Below, piece after piece: positions 52,357 through 62,846 of a DNA stretch of 64,000 bases (position 1 is its first letter; the number at the start of each line of letters is the position of its first letter). The stretch is from Comamonas testosteroni ATCC 11996 (GTDB lineage: Bacteria > Pseudomonadota > Gammaproteobacteria > Burkholderiales > Burkholderiaceae_C). The stretch spans positions 474,477 to 538,476 of the forward strand of contig NZ_AHIL01000002.1 of NCBI RefSeq assembly GCF_000241525.1, read 5' to 3'. The position numbers and the translations under genes are program-made. The notes under the pieces are model-generated. The model saw only the letters and a list, made by a program, of their open reading frames with translations. It had not been told where the DNA came from and did no database searches.

Positions 52357-53403
52357 ATGCAGCTTGCGCTGAACCAGCTTTCCTCCCATCTGGCCAAGGG
52401 CTTGCGCTCGCTCTATGTGCTGCATGGCGACGAGCCGTTGCAGCAGCAGGAAGCGGCCGATGCGATTCGTGCAGCAGCGCGTGCTCAGGGCTATACCGAG
52501 CGCAGCAGCTATACCGTCATGGGCGCGCACTTTGACTGGAGCGGCGTGCTGGCGGCAGGTGGCAGCCTGAGCCTGTTTGCGGACAAGCAGATTCTGGAAA
52601 TTCGCATCCCCAGCGGAAAACCCGGCAAGGACGGCAGTGCTGCGCTGCAGCAACTGGCCAGCAGTGCCCAGGGAAACGACAGCACGCTGACGCTGATCAG
52701 TCTGCCGCGCCTGGACAAGGCCACCAAGACCGGGGCCTGGTTTGGGGCGCTGGACGGCAACGGTGTCTCGATCCAGGTCGACCCGGTGGAGCGCGGTGCG
52801 CTGCCGCACTGGATTGCCCAGCGTCTGGCGCTGCAGAATCAGCGTGTGGCGGCAGGTGAAGAGGGCCAGCGTACGCTGCAGTTCTTTGCCGACCGCGTGG
52901 AAGGCAATCTGCTGGCCGCGCATCAGGAAATTCAGAAACTGGCCCTGCTCCACCCCGAGGGCGAGCTGAGTCTGGCACAGGTGGAGCAGGCCGTGCTCAA
53001 TGTGGCGCGCTATGACGTGTTCAAGCTGTCCGAGGCCGTGCTCTCGGGCCAGGTGGCGCGCAGCATACGCATGCTGGACGGCCTGCAGGCCGAAGGCGAG
53101 GCCGAGGTGCTGGTGCATTGGGCACTGGCCGAGGACATTCGCAACATCAAGCGCGTGAAGGATGCCATGGCGGGCGGCAAGCCTCTGCCCATGGCGCTGC
53201 GCGAAAATCGCATCTGGGGCCCCAAGGAGAGGCTGATGGAGCGGCTGCTGCCGCGTGTCAGTGATGCGCGCGCGGCCGATTTGCTGCAGGCTGCCCATGC
53301 CGTGGATGGCATTGTCAAAGGCTTGCCCAGCGAGGGCTGGCCGCGCGACAGCTGGCAGGCCCTGCGGCAGCTGGCCATGCAGTTGGCCCAGGCCGGGCGC
53401 TAA
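52357..53403 (+). CDS. holA: DNA polymerase III delta subunit
   Basis: The 348-residue clamp-loader subunit opens sigma-like with LYVLHGDEPLQQQEAADAIR, has FADKQILEIRIPSGKPGK, GNLLAAHQEIQKLALL and a C-terminal domain with AHAVDGIVKGL. HolA opens the beta clamp. Start ATG 52357; a TTG 6 bp upstream is possible, and no strong Shine-Dalgarno is visible for either, the leader being a repeat element. Neighbours leuS and lptE agree with the family context. Confidence 0.95.
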   Translation: MQLALNQLSSHLAKGLRSLYVLHGDEPLQQQEAADAIRAAARAQGYTERSSYTVMGAHFDWSGVLAAGGSLSLFADKQILEIRIPSGKPGKDGSAALQQLASSAQGNDSTLTLISLPRLDKATKTGAWFGALDGNGVSIQVDPVERGALPHWIAQRLALQNQRVAAGEEGQRTLQFFADRVEGNLLAAHQEIQKLALLHPEGELSLAQVEQAVLNVARYDVFKLSEAVLSGQVARSIRMLDGLQAEGEAEVLVHWALAEDIRNIKRVKDAMAGGKPLPMALRENRIWGPKERLMERLLPRVSDARAADLLQAAHAVDGIVKGLPSEGWPRDSWQALRQLAMQLAQAGR

Positions 53404-53411
53404 TTTTCGGC

Positions 53412-53720
53412 TCAGCCGGGGTTAGCCGCGAGCTGGGCTTGGGCCTTGTCGGCCCACATGCGCAGATTGTCCAGCAGATCCTTCTGGCTGAAGGAGCAGC
53501 TTTCCTCGGTGAACAGCGCGCTGGATTCGAGCCGGTCCAGCAGGTTGAGCAGCACCTCGCCATAGCGCGGCGGCAGTGCCTGCAGCAATGTGGTTGCTGC
53601 GCGTGCCTGCTGGCCGAGGGCGCTGGCGCTGATCTGCGAGTGGGCGAGCTGCTCGAATCCGCTGCGCAGTTGCTGGAGCTGGTGGGCGCTTTCCTGCAGC
53701 GCGGTGGTGTTGTGGCTCAT
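53412..53720 (-). CDS. small conserved hypothetical protein
   Basis: The 102-residue helical protein, MSHNTTALQESAHQLQQLR..., starts behind a strong AAGGAG. It is rich in Gln and Leu, contains a coiled-coil-like N-terminal half and ends ...NLRMWADKAQAQLAANPG. No known domain is visible. It is antisense to nothing and lies convergent with holA (8 bp between stops) and divergent from proA. I do not recognise a function. Confidence 0.7.
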   Translation of the reverse strand: MSHNTTALQESAHQLQQLRSGFEQLAHSQISASALGQQARAATTLLQALPPRYGEVLLNLLDRLESSALFTEESCSFSQKDLLDNLRMWADKAQAQLAANPG

Positions 53721-53827
53721 AAGTCTCCTTGCGATTCAGAGGCCGAGTGTAGGTGTCCGAAGGGTCATAAACCCCCTCATGGTCGGGCTTGTCTGCGCAA
53801 CTTGCTTATCTCGGCGAAAATCACGCC

Positions 53828-55108
53828 ATGAACGCGCTCAATACCGTCGAATACATGCACAACCTCGGTGTACAGGCAAAAGCTGCCTCTGCGCTGATGG
53901 CGCGTGCGTCTGCAGCTACTAAAAACAAAGCACTCAAGGCGCTGGCCCGTCTGCTGCGCGAGAACGTCGAGCCGCTGCAGATCGACAATGCCCGCGATCT
54001 GGAGCGTGCCGTGGCCAATGGCCTGTCGGCGCCCATGGTCGACAGGCTGCGACTGACGCCCAAGGTGCTGGAGACCTGCGCCGAAGGCTGCGAGCAGCTG
54101 GCTGCCATGCCCGATGTGATTGGCGAGATCAGTGGCCTCAAGCAAATGCCCAGCGGTATCCGCGTGGGCCAGATGCGTGTGCCCCTGGGCGTGTTCGGCA
54201 TGATTTATGAAAGCCGCCCGAATGTGACCATCGAAGCGGCCAGCCTCTCGATCAAGAGCGGCAATGCCTGCATCTTGCGTGGCGGCTCGGAGGCGATTGA
54301 CTCCAACAAGGCGCTGGCCAGGCTGGTGGCCCAGGCGCTGGCCGAGGCTGGTCTGCCCGAAGACGGTGTCAAGCTCGTGGAGACCACCGACCGCGACGCC
54401 GTGGGCCAGCTCATCACCATGCCCGACTATGTGGACGTCATTATTCCCCGTGGCGGCAAGGGCCTGATCGAGCGCATCAGCCGCGAAGCCAAGGTGCCCG
54501 TCATCAAGCATCTGGACGGCAATTGCCACACCTATGTGGATGACCCCTGCGACATCGCCATGGCCGTGAAGGTGACCGACAACGCCAAGACCAACAAGTA
54601 CAGCCCCTGCAACGCCAGCGAAAGCCTGCTGGTGGCGCGCGCCGTGGCTGCAGAGTTCCTGCCCAGGATCGGTGCCGTCTATGCCGCCAAGGGCGTGGAG
54701 ATGCGCTGCGATGCCGAGGCGCTGGCCATCTTGCAGACCGTCAAGGATGCCAAGCTGGCCCAGGCGGTGGAGCAGGACTGGTACGAGGAATACCTGGCGC
54801 CCATCATCAGCGTGAAGCTGGTGGATGGTGTGGACGAGGCCATTGCCCACATCAACAAGTACTCCAGCCACCATACGGAGTCGATTCTGACGACCAATCA
54901 CCTGCACGCACAGAAATTCCTGCGCGAGGTCGATTCGGCCAGCGTCATGGTCAATACCAGCACCCGCTTTGCCGATGGCTTCGAGTTCGGACTCGGCGCC
55001 GAGATCGGCATCAGCACCGACAAGTTCCATGCGCGCGGACCGGTAGGCATCGAGGGCCTGACTTCGCTCAAATACGTGGTCTTGGGCGACGGCGAAATCC
55101 GTTCCTGA
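53828..55108 (+). CDS. proA: gamma-glutamyl phosphate reductase
   Basis: The 426-residue ALDH-superfamily enzyme reduces gamma-glutamyl phosphate to glutamate semialdehyde in proline synthesis. It has the conserved [17 protein letters not shown] segment, [12 protein letters not shown], the nucleophile C261 in [13 protein letters not shown] and the C-terminal [16 protein letters not shown] 53828 gives the usual N-terminus; the longer frame runs into the upstream spacer. No proB is next to it. Isolated gene, followed by trkA at 84 bp. Confidence 0.97.
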   Translation: MNALNTVEYMHNLGVQAKAASALMARASAATKNKALKALARLLRENVEPLQIDNARDLERAVANGLSAPMVDRLRLTPKVLETCAEGCEQLAAMPDVIGEISGLKQMPSGIRVGQMRVPLGVFGMIYESRPNVTIEAASLSIKSGNACILRGGSEAIDSNKALARLVAQALAEAGLPEDGVKLVETTDRDAVGQLITMPDYVDVIIPRGGKGLIERISREAKVPVIKHLDGNCHTYVDDPCDIAMAVKVTDNAKTNKYSPCNASESLLVARAVAAEFLPRIGAVYAAKGVEMRCDAEALAILQTVKDAKLAQAVEQDWYEEYLAPIISVKLVDGVDEAIAHINKYSSHHTESILTTNHLHAQKFLREVDSASVMVNTSTRFADGFEFGLGAEIGISTDKFHARGPVGIEGLTSLKYVVLGDGEIRS

Positions 55109-55191
55109 AATCCGTCTGCCGCAGAAGCCGCAGGCGCGGTCTTTTCCGGATATGACTCAATGCCGCAGCTTGGATCCCTTTCCATAACACC

Positions 55192-56652
55192 ATGAAAATC
55201 ATTATTCTGGGTGCCGGGCGCGTAGGCCAGAGTGTGGCCGAAAGTCTGGTGTCCGAGCAAAACGGAATCACCGTCATCGACACGGATGCGCGCGCATTGC
55301 GCGAGTTGGAGTCGCGCTTCGACCTGCGCGGCGTGGTCGGCAACGGCATCGATCCCCAGGTCCTGGCCGAGGCGGGCGCCAAGGATACCGACCTGCTGAT
55401 CGCCTGCGCCTCCATGGACGAGACCAACCTGGTCTGCTGCAAGATTGCCCAGGCCGTGTTCGACATTCCGACCCGCATTGCGCGAGTGCGCTCGTCCAGC
55501 TTTGCGGTGGATGACCCGGTGCTGGGCAAAGAGGGTTTTGCGGTCGATCGCATCATCTGTCCCGAGGAATCGGTCACCCATTACATCCGCAAGCTCATCG
55601 AATACCCGGAAGCCATGCAGGTTCGCGCCTTTGCGGGCGGACGAGCTGCCTTGGCCTCGGTGCGCGCGCGCGCCGGCGCGCCTGCCGTGGGTCTGCAGAT
55701 CGCTCAGGTGCGCGAGCGCATGCCTGAGTTGGCCATGCGCATCGTGGCGATTTACCGCCGCTTCATGGACGAGCCCGACCGGTTTGTGCGCTGCGACGGG
55801 GCTACGCGCATAGAACCCGGCGACGAAGTCTTCATGCTGGCCGCGACCGAGCATGTATCCGAGGCTCTCAAGGCCATCAATCTGCCCGAGGGGCGTCCGA
55901 GCCGCCCGGTGTTTCGCATCATGATTGCGGGCGGCGGCCAGGTCAGCCTGCGGCTGGCCAGGAAGCTGGCGCAGACGCCCGGGCGCTTTCACGTCAAGAT
56001 CGTCGAGTCCAATGCCCAGCAATGCCTGGGCCTGTCGTCGGTGCTGCCTGCCGAAGTGCTGGTGCTGGAAGGCGATGCCACCGATGAGGCCTTGCTGGAG
56101 GAAGAGGGCATCGAGGAGGTGGATCTGTTCCTCGCGCTGACGGACGACGACGAGGACAACATCATGTCCAGTCTGCTGGCCAAGCGCATGGGCGCGCGCC
56201 GCGTGCTGTCGCTGATCAATCGCCGCGCCTATGCGGACCTGATGCACGGCACGCAGATCGATATCGCGCTGTCGCCGGCGCAGGCCATGTTGGGCGAGTT
56301 CCTGGCCTATGTGCGCCGCGGCGACGTGCAGGCCGTGCACAGTCTGCGCCGCGGTGTGGCCGAGGCACTGGAGATCGTGGCGCGCGGCGACCGCAAAAGT
56401 TCGCGCGTAGTGGGGCGCAAGGTGGAAGAGCTGCGTCTGCCCGAGGAGGTTCACATCGGCCTCATCGTGCGCGGAATTCCAGAAGGCAAGACCTGTGAGG
56501 AAGTGGCGGGCACGGCATTGGAAACCGAGGTCATCATTCCGCGCAGCCATACCGTGATCGAATCCGGCGACCATGTGGTGTTCTTTCTGCCCAACAAGCG
56601 ACTGGTGCGCAACGTGGAAAATCTGTTCCGCGTCAGCGCCACCTTTTTCTAA
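55192..56652 (+). CDS. trkA: Trk system potassium uptake protein TrkA
   Basis: The 486-residue cytosolic regulatory subunit has two RCK halves: the first Rossmann GAGRVG at 7-12 and the second starting IAGGGQVS at 245-252, each followed by a TrkA_C domain. It is longer than E. coli TrkA (458), mainly by the loop around 140-165 (AFAGGRAALASVRARAGAP). It binds NAD(H)/ATP and gates TrkH. trkH begins 9 bp after its stop. Confidence 0.97.
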   Translation: MKIIILGAGRVGQSVAESLVSEQNGITVIDTDARALRELESRFDLRGVVGNGIDPQVLAEAGAKDTDLLIACASMDETNLVCCKIAQAVFDIPTRIARVRSSSFAVDDPVLGKEGFAVDRIICPEESVTHYIRKLIEYPEAMQVRAFAGGRAALASVRARAGAPAVGLQIAQVRERMPELAMRIVAIYRRFMDEPDRFVRCDGATRIEPGDEVFMLAATEHVSEALKAINLPEGRPSRPVFRIMIAGGGQVSLRLARKLAQTPGRFHVKIVESNAQQCLGLSSVLPAEVLVLEGDATDEALLEEEGIEEVDLFLALTDDDEDNIMSSLLAKRMGARRVLSLINRRAYADLMHGTQIDIALSPAQAMLGEFLAYVRRGDVQAVHSLRRGVAEALEIVARGDRKSSRVVGRKVEELRLPEEVHIGLIVRGIPEGKTCEEVAGTALETEVIIPRSHTVIESGDHVVFFLPNKRLVRNVENLFRVSATFF

Positions 56653-56661
56653 GCTGCACAC

Positions 56662-58128
56662 ATGAAAGACCTGCTTCCTGTCCTGCGTGTGCTGGGCATG
56701 CTGATGATCATGTTTGCCGGCGCCATGTTGCTGCCTTTCGGCATCTCCTGGTTCACGCAGGATGGCATCTGGCGCATCTATCCCTGGTCGATCGGACTGA
56801 CGGTTGGCGTGGGGCTGCTGCTATGGGGTGGTCTGCACCGCTACAAGCAGGATCTGCAGCCGCGCCACGGGGTGATTCTGGTGACGCTGGTCTGGGTGGT
56901 GCTGCCGCTGTGCGCCATGGTGCCCCTGGTGATGGGGCTGAACCGGGTGGGCATTTCCATCAGTCTCACCCATGCCTACTTCGAGGCCGTCTCGGGCCTG
57001 ACGACAACCGGGGCCACGGTGCTCAGCGGTCTGGATAAGCTGCCGGTGTCCATCAATGTCTGGCGTACCTTCATGCAATGGATGGGCGGCATGGGGATTC
57101 TGATTCTTGCCGTGGCCGTGCTGCCGCTGCTGGGTGTCGGTGGTGCTCAGCTTTTCAGGGCGGAGGCCGCCGGCCCGGTCAAGGACACCAAGCTCACACC
57201 GCGCATTACCGAAACGGCCAAGGGCCTGTGGGGCGTATACGCGCTGTTCTCCATTGGCTGTTTTCTGGCCTTCTGGGTCTGCGGCATGCAGCCCCTGGAT
57301 GCGCTGATGCATATGTTCGCCACGGTGAGTCTGGGCGGGCTGTCGTCGCACGACGCCAGCTTTGCTTATTTCAACTCGCCGCTGCTGGAAGCCGCGGCCC
57401 TGCTGTTCATGCTATTGGCTAGTTGCAACTTTGCGCTGTACTTCGTGGCCATGCGCAAGGGGCGCATCGATAGCTTTATGCGCGATCCTGAAATGCGTGC
57501 CACGATCGGCGTGCTGCTGGGCTCGGGCCTGCTGGTGGCGCTGCTGCTCTGGGTCAAGGGGGTTTATGGGCCGCTGGATGCCTTGCGCAACGGCATGTTC
57601 CATACCGTCTCGGTCGCCACGACCACCGGCTTTTCCACCACGGACTATCTGTCCTGGCCGGTGTTCATTCCCGTTCTGTTGTTGCTGCTGTCGGGGGTTG
57701 CCACCAGCGCGGGCTCGACAGGTGGCGGCATCAAGATGGTGCGAATGCTGATTCTGGTCAAGCAGGCCAGGCGCGAGATGACGCGTCTGGTGCATCCGCG
57801 GGCCGTGCAGCCGGTGCGGCTGGGCGATGCGGTGGTAGATAACCCGATGATTTTTTCGGTGCTGGCCTACATGCTGGTTTACGGTGCCACCGTCATTGTG
57901 CTGAGCATGGTGTTGCTGCTGACCGATCTCGACCCTCTGACCGCGTTCTCTGCCGTGCTGGCCAGCGTGCACTGCATGGGGCCGGGACTGGGCGCGGTTG
58001 GCCCATCATCCAACTACACGGTGTTGACGGATTTCCAGATCTGGGTGTGTACTCTGGGCATGCTGTTGGGGCGGCTCGAGATACTGAGTTTCATGGCTTT
58101 GCTGTCACCGGCGTTCTGGCGTCGTTGA
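56662..58128 (+). CDS. trkH: Trk potassium channel subunit TrkH
   Basis: The 488-residue inner-membrane protein has the four pore-loop repeats of the Trk/Ktr/HKT family, for example SGLTTTGATVLSG, ATVSLGGLSSHDASF, ATTTGFSTTDYLSW and VHCMGPGLGAVGPSSNY. Each contains the selectivity-filter Gly. The SGVATSAGSTGGGIKMVR segment is typical of TrkH. It forms a homodimeric K+ channel gated by TrkA. It is in one operon with trkA (9-bp gap). Confidence 0.97.
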   Translation: MKDLLPVLRVLGMLMIMFAGAMLLPFGISWFTQDGIWRIYPWSIGLTVGVGLLLWGGLHRYKQDLQPRHGVILVTLVWVVLPLCAMVPLVMGLNRVGISISLTHAYFEAVSGLTTTGATVLSGLDKLPVSINVWRTFMQWMGGMGILILAVAVLPLLGVGGAQLFRAEAAGPVKDTKLTPRITETAKGLWGVYALFSIGCFLAFWVCGMQPLDALMHMFATVSLGGLSSHDASFAYFNSPLLEAAALLFMLLASCNFALYFVAMRKGRIDSFMRDPEMRATIGVLLGSGLLVALLLWVKGVYGPLDALRNGMFHTVSVATTTGFSTTDYLSWPVFIPVLLLLLSGVATSAGSTGGGIKMVRMLILVKQARREMTRLVHPRAVQPVRLGDAVVDNPMIFSVLAYMLVYGATVIVLSMVLLLTDLDPLTAFSAVLASVHCMGPGLGAVGPSSNYTVLTDFQIWVCTLGMLLGRLEILSFMALLSPAFWRR

Positions 58129-58206
58129 AACAAAGACTGGGGAAAACACCTATCTCATGCTTCAATCTCTACAATTGCCCCCCACCATCGTCTCCTGAGG
58201 GTATTT

Positions 58207-59502
58207 ATGGTTCCACATCTCGTCACGGCTTTGACCGGCCCCATTAACGAACTTGAGCAGCGCATTCTCGACTCCATGCCTGCCATTGAGCGTTGGTTCC
58301 GCCTGGAATGGATGGAGCACACGCCGCCGTTCTACTGTTCGGTGGACATTCGTAATGCGGGTTTCAAGCTGGCACCGGTGGATACCAACCTGTTTCCAGG
58401 CGGCTGGAACAACCTGACCGATGAAATGCTGCCACTTGCTGTCCAGGCCGCGATGGCTGCTATCGAAAAGATATGCCCCGAGGCGCGCAATCTGCTCATC
58501 ATCCCCGAGAACCACACACGCAACACCCACTATCTGGCCAGCGTGCTGCAGCTCAAGCGCATCTTCAGCATGGCTGGTCTCAATGTGCGCATCGGCTCCA
58601 TCAGCCCCGAGATCAAGAAGACGCTGTCCATCACGCTGCCGCTTGGCGACGAGATCAAGCTGGAGCCGGTGATCCGCAGCAAGCGCCGTCTGGGCCTCAA
58701 GGATTTCGACCCCTGCACCATTTTGCTCAACAATGACCTCTCCACCGGCGTGCCCGGCATCATCGAGGAGCTCTACGAGCAATACCTGCTGCCGCCGCTG
58801 CATGCAGGCTGGAATGTGCGCCGCAAGAGTCGTCACTTCCAGAGCTATGAGGAAGTCGGCAAGCGCTTCGGCAAGCTTCTGGGCATCGACCCCTGGCTGA
58901 TCAACCCCTTGTTCGGTCATGTGGAGAACATCGACTTTGCCGAAGGCACGGGCATGGAGGCCCTGGCCGAGCAGGTGGACGTGATCCTCTCCAAGGTGCG
59001 CCGCAAGTACAAGGAATACGGCATCAAGGAAAAGCCGTTTGCCGTGGTCAAGGCCGACAACGGCACATACGGCATGGGCGTGATGACCGTGCGCGATGCC
59101 AAGGAGCTGGCCGCGCTGCCGCGCAAGAGCCGCAACAAGATGGGCGTCATCAAGGACGGTCAGACCGTGCACGACGTCATCGTGCAGGAGGGGGTGCTGA
59201 CCTATGAGCGCATGCACAACGCCGTGGCCGAGCCCGTGGTCTACATGATGGATCGTTACGTGGTGGGCGGTTTCTACCGTATGCACCCCGAGCGCGGCGA
59301 GGACGAGAACCTCAATGCACCCGGTGCGGGCTACGTGCCCCTGGCTTTCCAGCAGAGCAACCATCTGCCTCAGGTTAGCGCGCGTCCGGGCGCCAGCGCA
59401 CCCAACCGCTTCTATATGTATGGCGTGATAGCACGTTTGGCCATGTTGGCGGCCAGCTACGAGTTGGAAGCCACTAATCCCGACGCAGAAATCTACGACT
59501 GA
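58207..59502 (+). CDS. gshA: glutamate--cysteine ligase (beta-proteobacterial GshA)
   Basis: The 431-residue protein belongs to the GshA family first described in Acidithiobacillus and found across beta-proteobacteria, distinct from the E. coli enzyme. It opens MVPHLVTALTGPINELE, has SVDIRNAGFKLAPVDTNLFPGGWNNL, LNNDLSTGVPGI and VVKADNGTYGMGVM. It makes gamma-glutamylcysteine, the first glutathione step; gshB follows two genes later. Start ATG 58207 with GAGGGT upstream. A TACAAT-type -10 in AT-rich DNA lies near 58173. Confidence 0.94.
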   Translation: MVPHLVTALTGPINELEQRILDSMPAIERWFRLEWMEHTPPFYCSVDIRNAGFKLAPVDTNLFPGGWNNLTDEMLPLAVQAAMAAIEKICPEARNLLIIPENHTRNTHYLASVLQLKRIFSMAGLNVRIGSISPEIKKTLSITLPLGDEIKLEPVIRSKRRLGLKDFDPCTILLNNDLSTGVPGIIEELYEQYLLPPLHAGWNVRRKSRHFQSYEEVGKRFGKLLGIDPWLINPLFGHVENIDFAEGTGMEALAEQVDVILSKVRRKYKEYGIKEKPFAVVKADNGTYGMGVMTVRDAKELAALPRKSRNKMGVIKDGQTVHDVIVQEGVLTYERMHNAVAEPVVYMMDRYVVGGFYRMHPERGEDENLNAPGAGYVPLAFQQSNHLPQVSARPGASAPNRFYMYGVIARLAMLAASYELEATNPDAEIYD

Positions 59503-59581
59503 TTTCGCAGGCGCTGAGGACAGCGCACAATGCCGACAATTTCATCACTCGGTGACTGCCTTACGAGTCGCTTCCTGAACC

Positions 59582-61450
59582 GTGCAAAATTCGAAATCCT
59601 CGCTAGGCGCCCTGACCCTGGGCGCGATCGGTGTCGTCTACGGAGACATCGGAACCAGTGTTTTGTACTCGGTCAAGGAGGTTTTCGGCTCAGGATATGT
59701 GCCGTTCACGCCGGCCAACGTCTATGGCGTGCTATCGGTACTGTTCTGGACGCTCACGGTCATCGTCTCCCTCAAATACGTGACACTGGTGCTGCGCGCC
59801 GACAACAACGGTGAGGGCGGGCTGGTGGCCATGCTGGCTCTGGCTTCGCAGACGGTCAAGGACAAGCCGCGACTGTCCAGCACGTTGTTTCTGGTGGGTA
59901 TGTTCGGCACCTCGCTCTTCTATGGCGATGGTGTTATCACTCCGGCGATTTCTGTGCTCTCGGCGGTTGAGGGCCTGGAAGTCATCTCGCCGCATTTCAC
60001 CAAGGCCGTGATTCCGTTGACACTGGTGATCCTGTTTCTGCTGTTCTTCGTGCAAAAGCGCGGAACGGCAGGCATAGGCAAGTTCTTTGGTCCCGTAACC
60101 CTGATCTGGTTTGCCTGTATCGCCCTGCTGGGTGTGCACCAGATCATGGGGCACCCGGAAATCCTGGCAGCACTCAGTCCGCATTACGCGGTCAGCTTCA
60201 TCTGGAACAGCCCGGGCATCAGCTTCATCATTCTGGGCTCGGTCGTGCTCTGTGTGACCGGTGCCGAGGCGCTGTATGCCGATCTCGGGCACTTCGGCAA
60301 GAAGCCTATCCGTCTGGCCTGGTTCAGCATTGCCATGCCGGCGCTGACCCTGAATTACTTCGGTCAGGGCGCTTTGCTGCTGGCCAATCCCGAGGCAGTC
60401 AAGAACCCGTTTTTCATGATGGCACCCAGTTGGGCGCTGCTGCCGCTGGTCATCATGGCCACCATGGCCACAGTGATCGCCTCGCAGGCGCTTATCACGG
60501 GGGCCTTCAGCGTGACGCGTCAGGTCATTCAGCTGGGCTACTTCCCACGTTTTGAAGTACGCCACACCAGTGTGAAGGAGACTGGCCAGATCTATATGCC
60601 TCTGGTCAACTGGGGTCTGTTTGTGGCGATTGCGCTGGCTGTTCTGCTGTTTCGCAATAGCGGCAATCTGGCGGCGGCCTACGGTATTGCGGTGACGCTG
60701 GACATGCTGATCACCACCATGCTGACCTTCTTTGTCATCCGCTATCGCTGGAACTATTCGCTGGCCTTGTGCCTGCTGGCGACGGGCTTCTTCTTCGTGG
60801 TGGATCTGGCTTTCTTCGCCTCGAATCTGCTCAAGCTGTTTGAAGGCGGCTGGTTCCCGCTGCTGATCGGTGGCACGGTCTTCACCCTGATGATGACCTG
60901 GCGCCGCGGGCGCGAGTTGCTGCACCAGAAGTTGCAGGCGGATGCGCTGGATCTGCGTCAGTTTCTGGAATCCACCTGGCGTCATCCGCCCACGCGCGTG
61001 CCCGGCACGGCGGTTTTCCTCTCGGGGGAGCCCGGCACCGTGCCGCATGCGCTGCTCCATAACCTCAAGCACAACAAAGTGCTGCATGAGCGCAATCTCT
61101 TTGTGACCGTGCGCAACCATGAAGTGCCCTGGGTCGGTATGGACAAGCGGGTGGAGGCAGAGTCGCTGGGCGGCGATTGCTGGGAAGTCATCATTCACTA
61201 CGGCTTCAAGAACGAGCCCGATGTGCCTGCTGCGCTGGCGCAACTGCGTACTCAGGGCTGCAAGCTGGACTCCATGTCCACCAGCTATTTCCTGTCGCGT
61301 GATGTGATCATCCCGCGCATGAACAACTCCATGGCGCACTGGCGCGAAAAGCTGTTTGCGCAGATGCACAAGAATGCGAGCCGGGTTGCTGATTTCCTGC
61401 ACCTGCCGAGCAACTCGGTGGTGGAGCTGGGCTCCAAGATCGAGCTGTAA
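59582..61450 (+). CDS. kup: low-affinity potassium transporter Kup
   Basis: The 622-residue protein has twelve transmembrane helices and the family motifs [59 protein letters not shown] and [18 protein letters not shown], followed by a cytosolic C-terminal domain. Kup imports K+ with H+, mainly under acid or hyperosmotic stress. The start is GTG 59582, the only in-frame start giving the canonical N-terminus. It lies between gshA and benE. Confidence 0.95.
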   Translation: MQNSKSSLGALTLGAIGVVYGDIGTSVLYSVKEVFGSGYVPFTPANVYGVLSVLFWTLTVIVSLKYVTLVLRADNNGEGGLVAMLALASQTVKDKPRLSSTLFLVGMFGTSLFYGDGVITPAISVLSAVEGLEVISPHFTKAVIPLTLVILFLLFFVQKRGTAGIGKFFGPVTLIWFACIALLGVHQIMGHPEILAALSPHYAVSFIWNSPGISFIILGSVVLCVTGAEALYADLGHFGKKPIRLAWFSIAMPALTLNYFGQGALLLANPEAVKNPFFMMAPSWALLPLVIMATMATVIASQALITGAFSVTRQVIQLGYFPRFEVRHTSVKETGQIYMPLVNWGLFVAIALAVLLFRNSGNLAAAYGIAVTLDMLITTMLTFFVIRYRWNYSLALCLLATGFFFVVDLAFFASNLLKLFEGGWFPLLIGGTVFTLMMTWRRGRELLHQKLQADALDLRQFLESTWRHPPTRVPGTAVFLSGEPGTVPHALLHNLKHNKVLHERNLFVTVRNHEVPWVGMDKRVEAESLGGDCWEVIIHYGFKNEPDVPAALAQLRTQGCKLDSMSTSYFLSRDVIIPRMNNSMAHWREKLFAQMHKNASRVADFLHLPSNSVVELGSKIEL

Positions 61451-61468
61451 ATGCTGTGAGCTAAAAAT

Positions 61469-61501
61469 GCATCAATCGCTTTCCTGTTAATAGATTGATG
61501 C
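61469..61501 (+). repeat. inverted repeat after kup (terminator-like or repeat relic)
   Basis: GCATCAATC (61469-61477) and GATTGATGC (61493-61501) form a perfect 9-bp dyad with a 15-nt loop, 18 bp after the kup stop. An AT-rich tail with short T runs follows, but no consensus U tract. AATAGATTGATGCTATTGAA resembles the AT-rich repeat family. Confidence 0.5.
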
Positions 61502-61588
61502 TATTGAATTAAAAGTGACGGCCGTGCTCGCCATGAACAGTCGCACGAGGTGCAGCCTTTCCGGCAGGCGTGGTGACAGAATGCACGG

Positions 61589-62767
61589 ATGCGCTTTTTC
61601 AAAGACTTGAGTCCTGCCGCCGTGGCCGCAGGCTTTGTGGCTGTACTTGTGGGCTTTACCAGTTCGGTGGCCCTGGTGTTTCAGGCGGCGCAGGCCTTTC
61701 ATGCCACGCCTGAGCAAATCACTTCCTGGATCTGGGCGCTGGGGCTTGGCATGGGTTTGTGCTCGCTGGTCCCTTCGCTGATTCTGCGCATGCCAGTCAT
61801 GGTGGCTTGGTCCACTCCGGGGGCCGCAGTGCTGGCGACCGCTGGGCTGGCAGGCGGTTTCTCCATGGGGGAGGCGATCGGTGCCTTTATCGTCAGCGCG
61901 GTCCTCATCATCCTGGTGGGGGTGACCGGCTGGTTCGAGCGCATCATGAACCGCATCCCCATGGAAATCGCCTCGGCCCTGCTGGCCGGCGTGCTGGCCA
62001 AGTTCGGCATGCAGGCTTTTTCTGCGGCCGAGACCAATCTATCCCTAGTGCTGGTCATGCTGCTTGCCTATCTGCTTTCGCGGCGCATGGCTCCGCGCTA
62101 TGCGGTCATCATCACCCTGCTGGCCGGAACCGTTTGGGCGGCGCTGCGTGGGCAGATGCAGTGGTCGGCCGTACACGCAGGGCTGGCCGTGCCGGTCTAT
62201 ACGGCCCCCGAGTTCTCTTTGCAGGCACTCATCAGTCTGGCGTTGCCCCTGTTTGTCGTGACCATGGCCTCGCAGAATCTGCCGGGCGTGGCGGTGATTC
62301 GCTCCACGGGCTATCCGATACCGGTGTCCAGGGTCATCAGCATGACCGGCGTGGTGACCTTGCTGCTGGCGCCTTTTGGCGGCTATGCCCTCAACCTCAG
62401 TGCCATCACGGCGGCGATCTGCATGGGAGACGAGGCGCATGAGGACAGAAACAAGCGCTATACCGCTGCTGCAGTGTGTGGACTGTTATATATATTGATA
62501 GCCATCTTCGGTGCAGTGGTCACCGGTCTGCTGACGGCCTTTCCCAAGGAGCTGGTGGCCTGCATTGCCGGACTGGCCCTGCTGGGCTCCATAGGGGGTG
62601 GCATGGCTACGGCCTTCAAGGAGGAAAAGCACCGAGAGGCAGCGCTCATCACTTTTCTGGTTACGCTCAGCGGCGTTGTCATCGCAGGGGTGGGCTCAGC
62701 CTTCTGGGGTGTGGTCGCTGGCAGCCTTGCCTTGCTTGTCCAGAGTCTGCGGGCTCGCAAGGCCTGA
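61589..62767 (+). CDS. benE: benzoate/H+ symporter BenE-family transporter
   Basis: The 392-residue inner-membrane protein has eleven to twelve helices and BenE-family motifs: TSSVALVFQAAQAFHATPEQITSWIWALGLGMGL, GLAGGFSMGEAIGAFIVSAVLI and LPLFVVTMASQNLPGVAVIR. It is related to the nucleobase-cation symporter fold. Benzoate uptake is the best guess, but BenE-like proteins without ben genes nearby are common and may carry other aromatic acids. No ben operon is next to it; the catabolic block is more than 35 kb away. Confidence 0.92.
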   Translation: MRFFKDLSPAAVAAGFVAVLVGFTSSVALVFQAAQAFHATPEQITSWIWALGLGMGLCSLVPSLILRMPVMVAWSTPGAAVLATAGLAGGFSMGEAIGAFIVSAVLIILVGVTGWFERIMNRIPMEIASALLAGVLAKFGMQAFSAAETNLSLVLVMLLAYLLSRRMAPRYAVIITLLAGTVWAALRGQMQWSAVHAGLAVPVYTAPEFSLQALISLALPLFVVTMASQNLPGVAVIRSTGYPIPVSRVISMTGVVTLLLAPFGGYALNLSAITAAICMGDEAHEDRNKRYTAAAVCGLLYILIAIFGAVVTGLLTAFPKELVACIAGLALLGSIGGGMATAFKEEKHREAALITFLVTLSGVVIAGVGSAFWGVVAGSLALLVQSLRARKA

Positions 62768-62846
62768 GTATCTGCCGTCATATTGTGGTGTTTTGCCCGG
62801 CTGGGCATGATGCCGGTATCTACCTCTACCGCTAGAGTTTTTCACC

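Noticed and set aside
61589..62767. Member of the benzoate degradation operon
   Set aside because: BenE identity is good, but no benABCD gene is adjacent and the gene sits between kup and gshB; a functional link to benzoate catabolism is not supported here.
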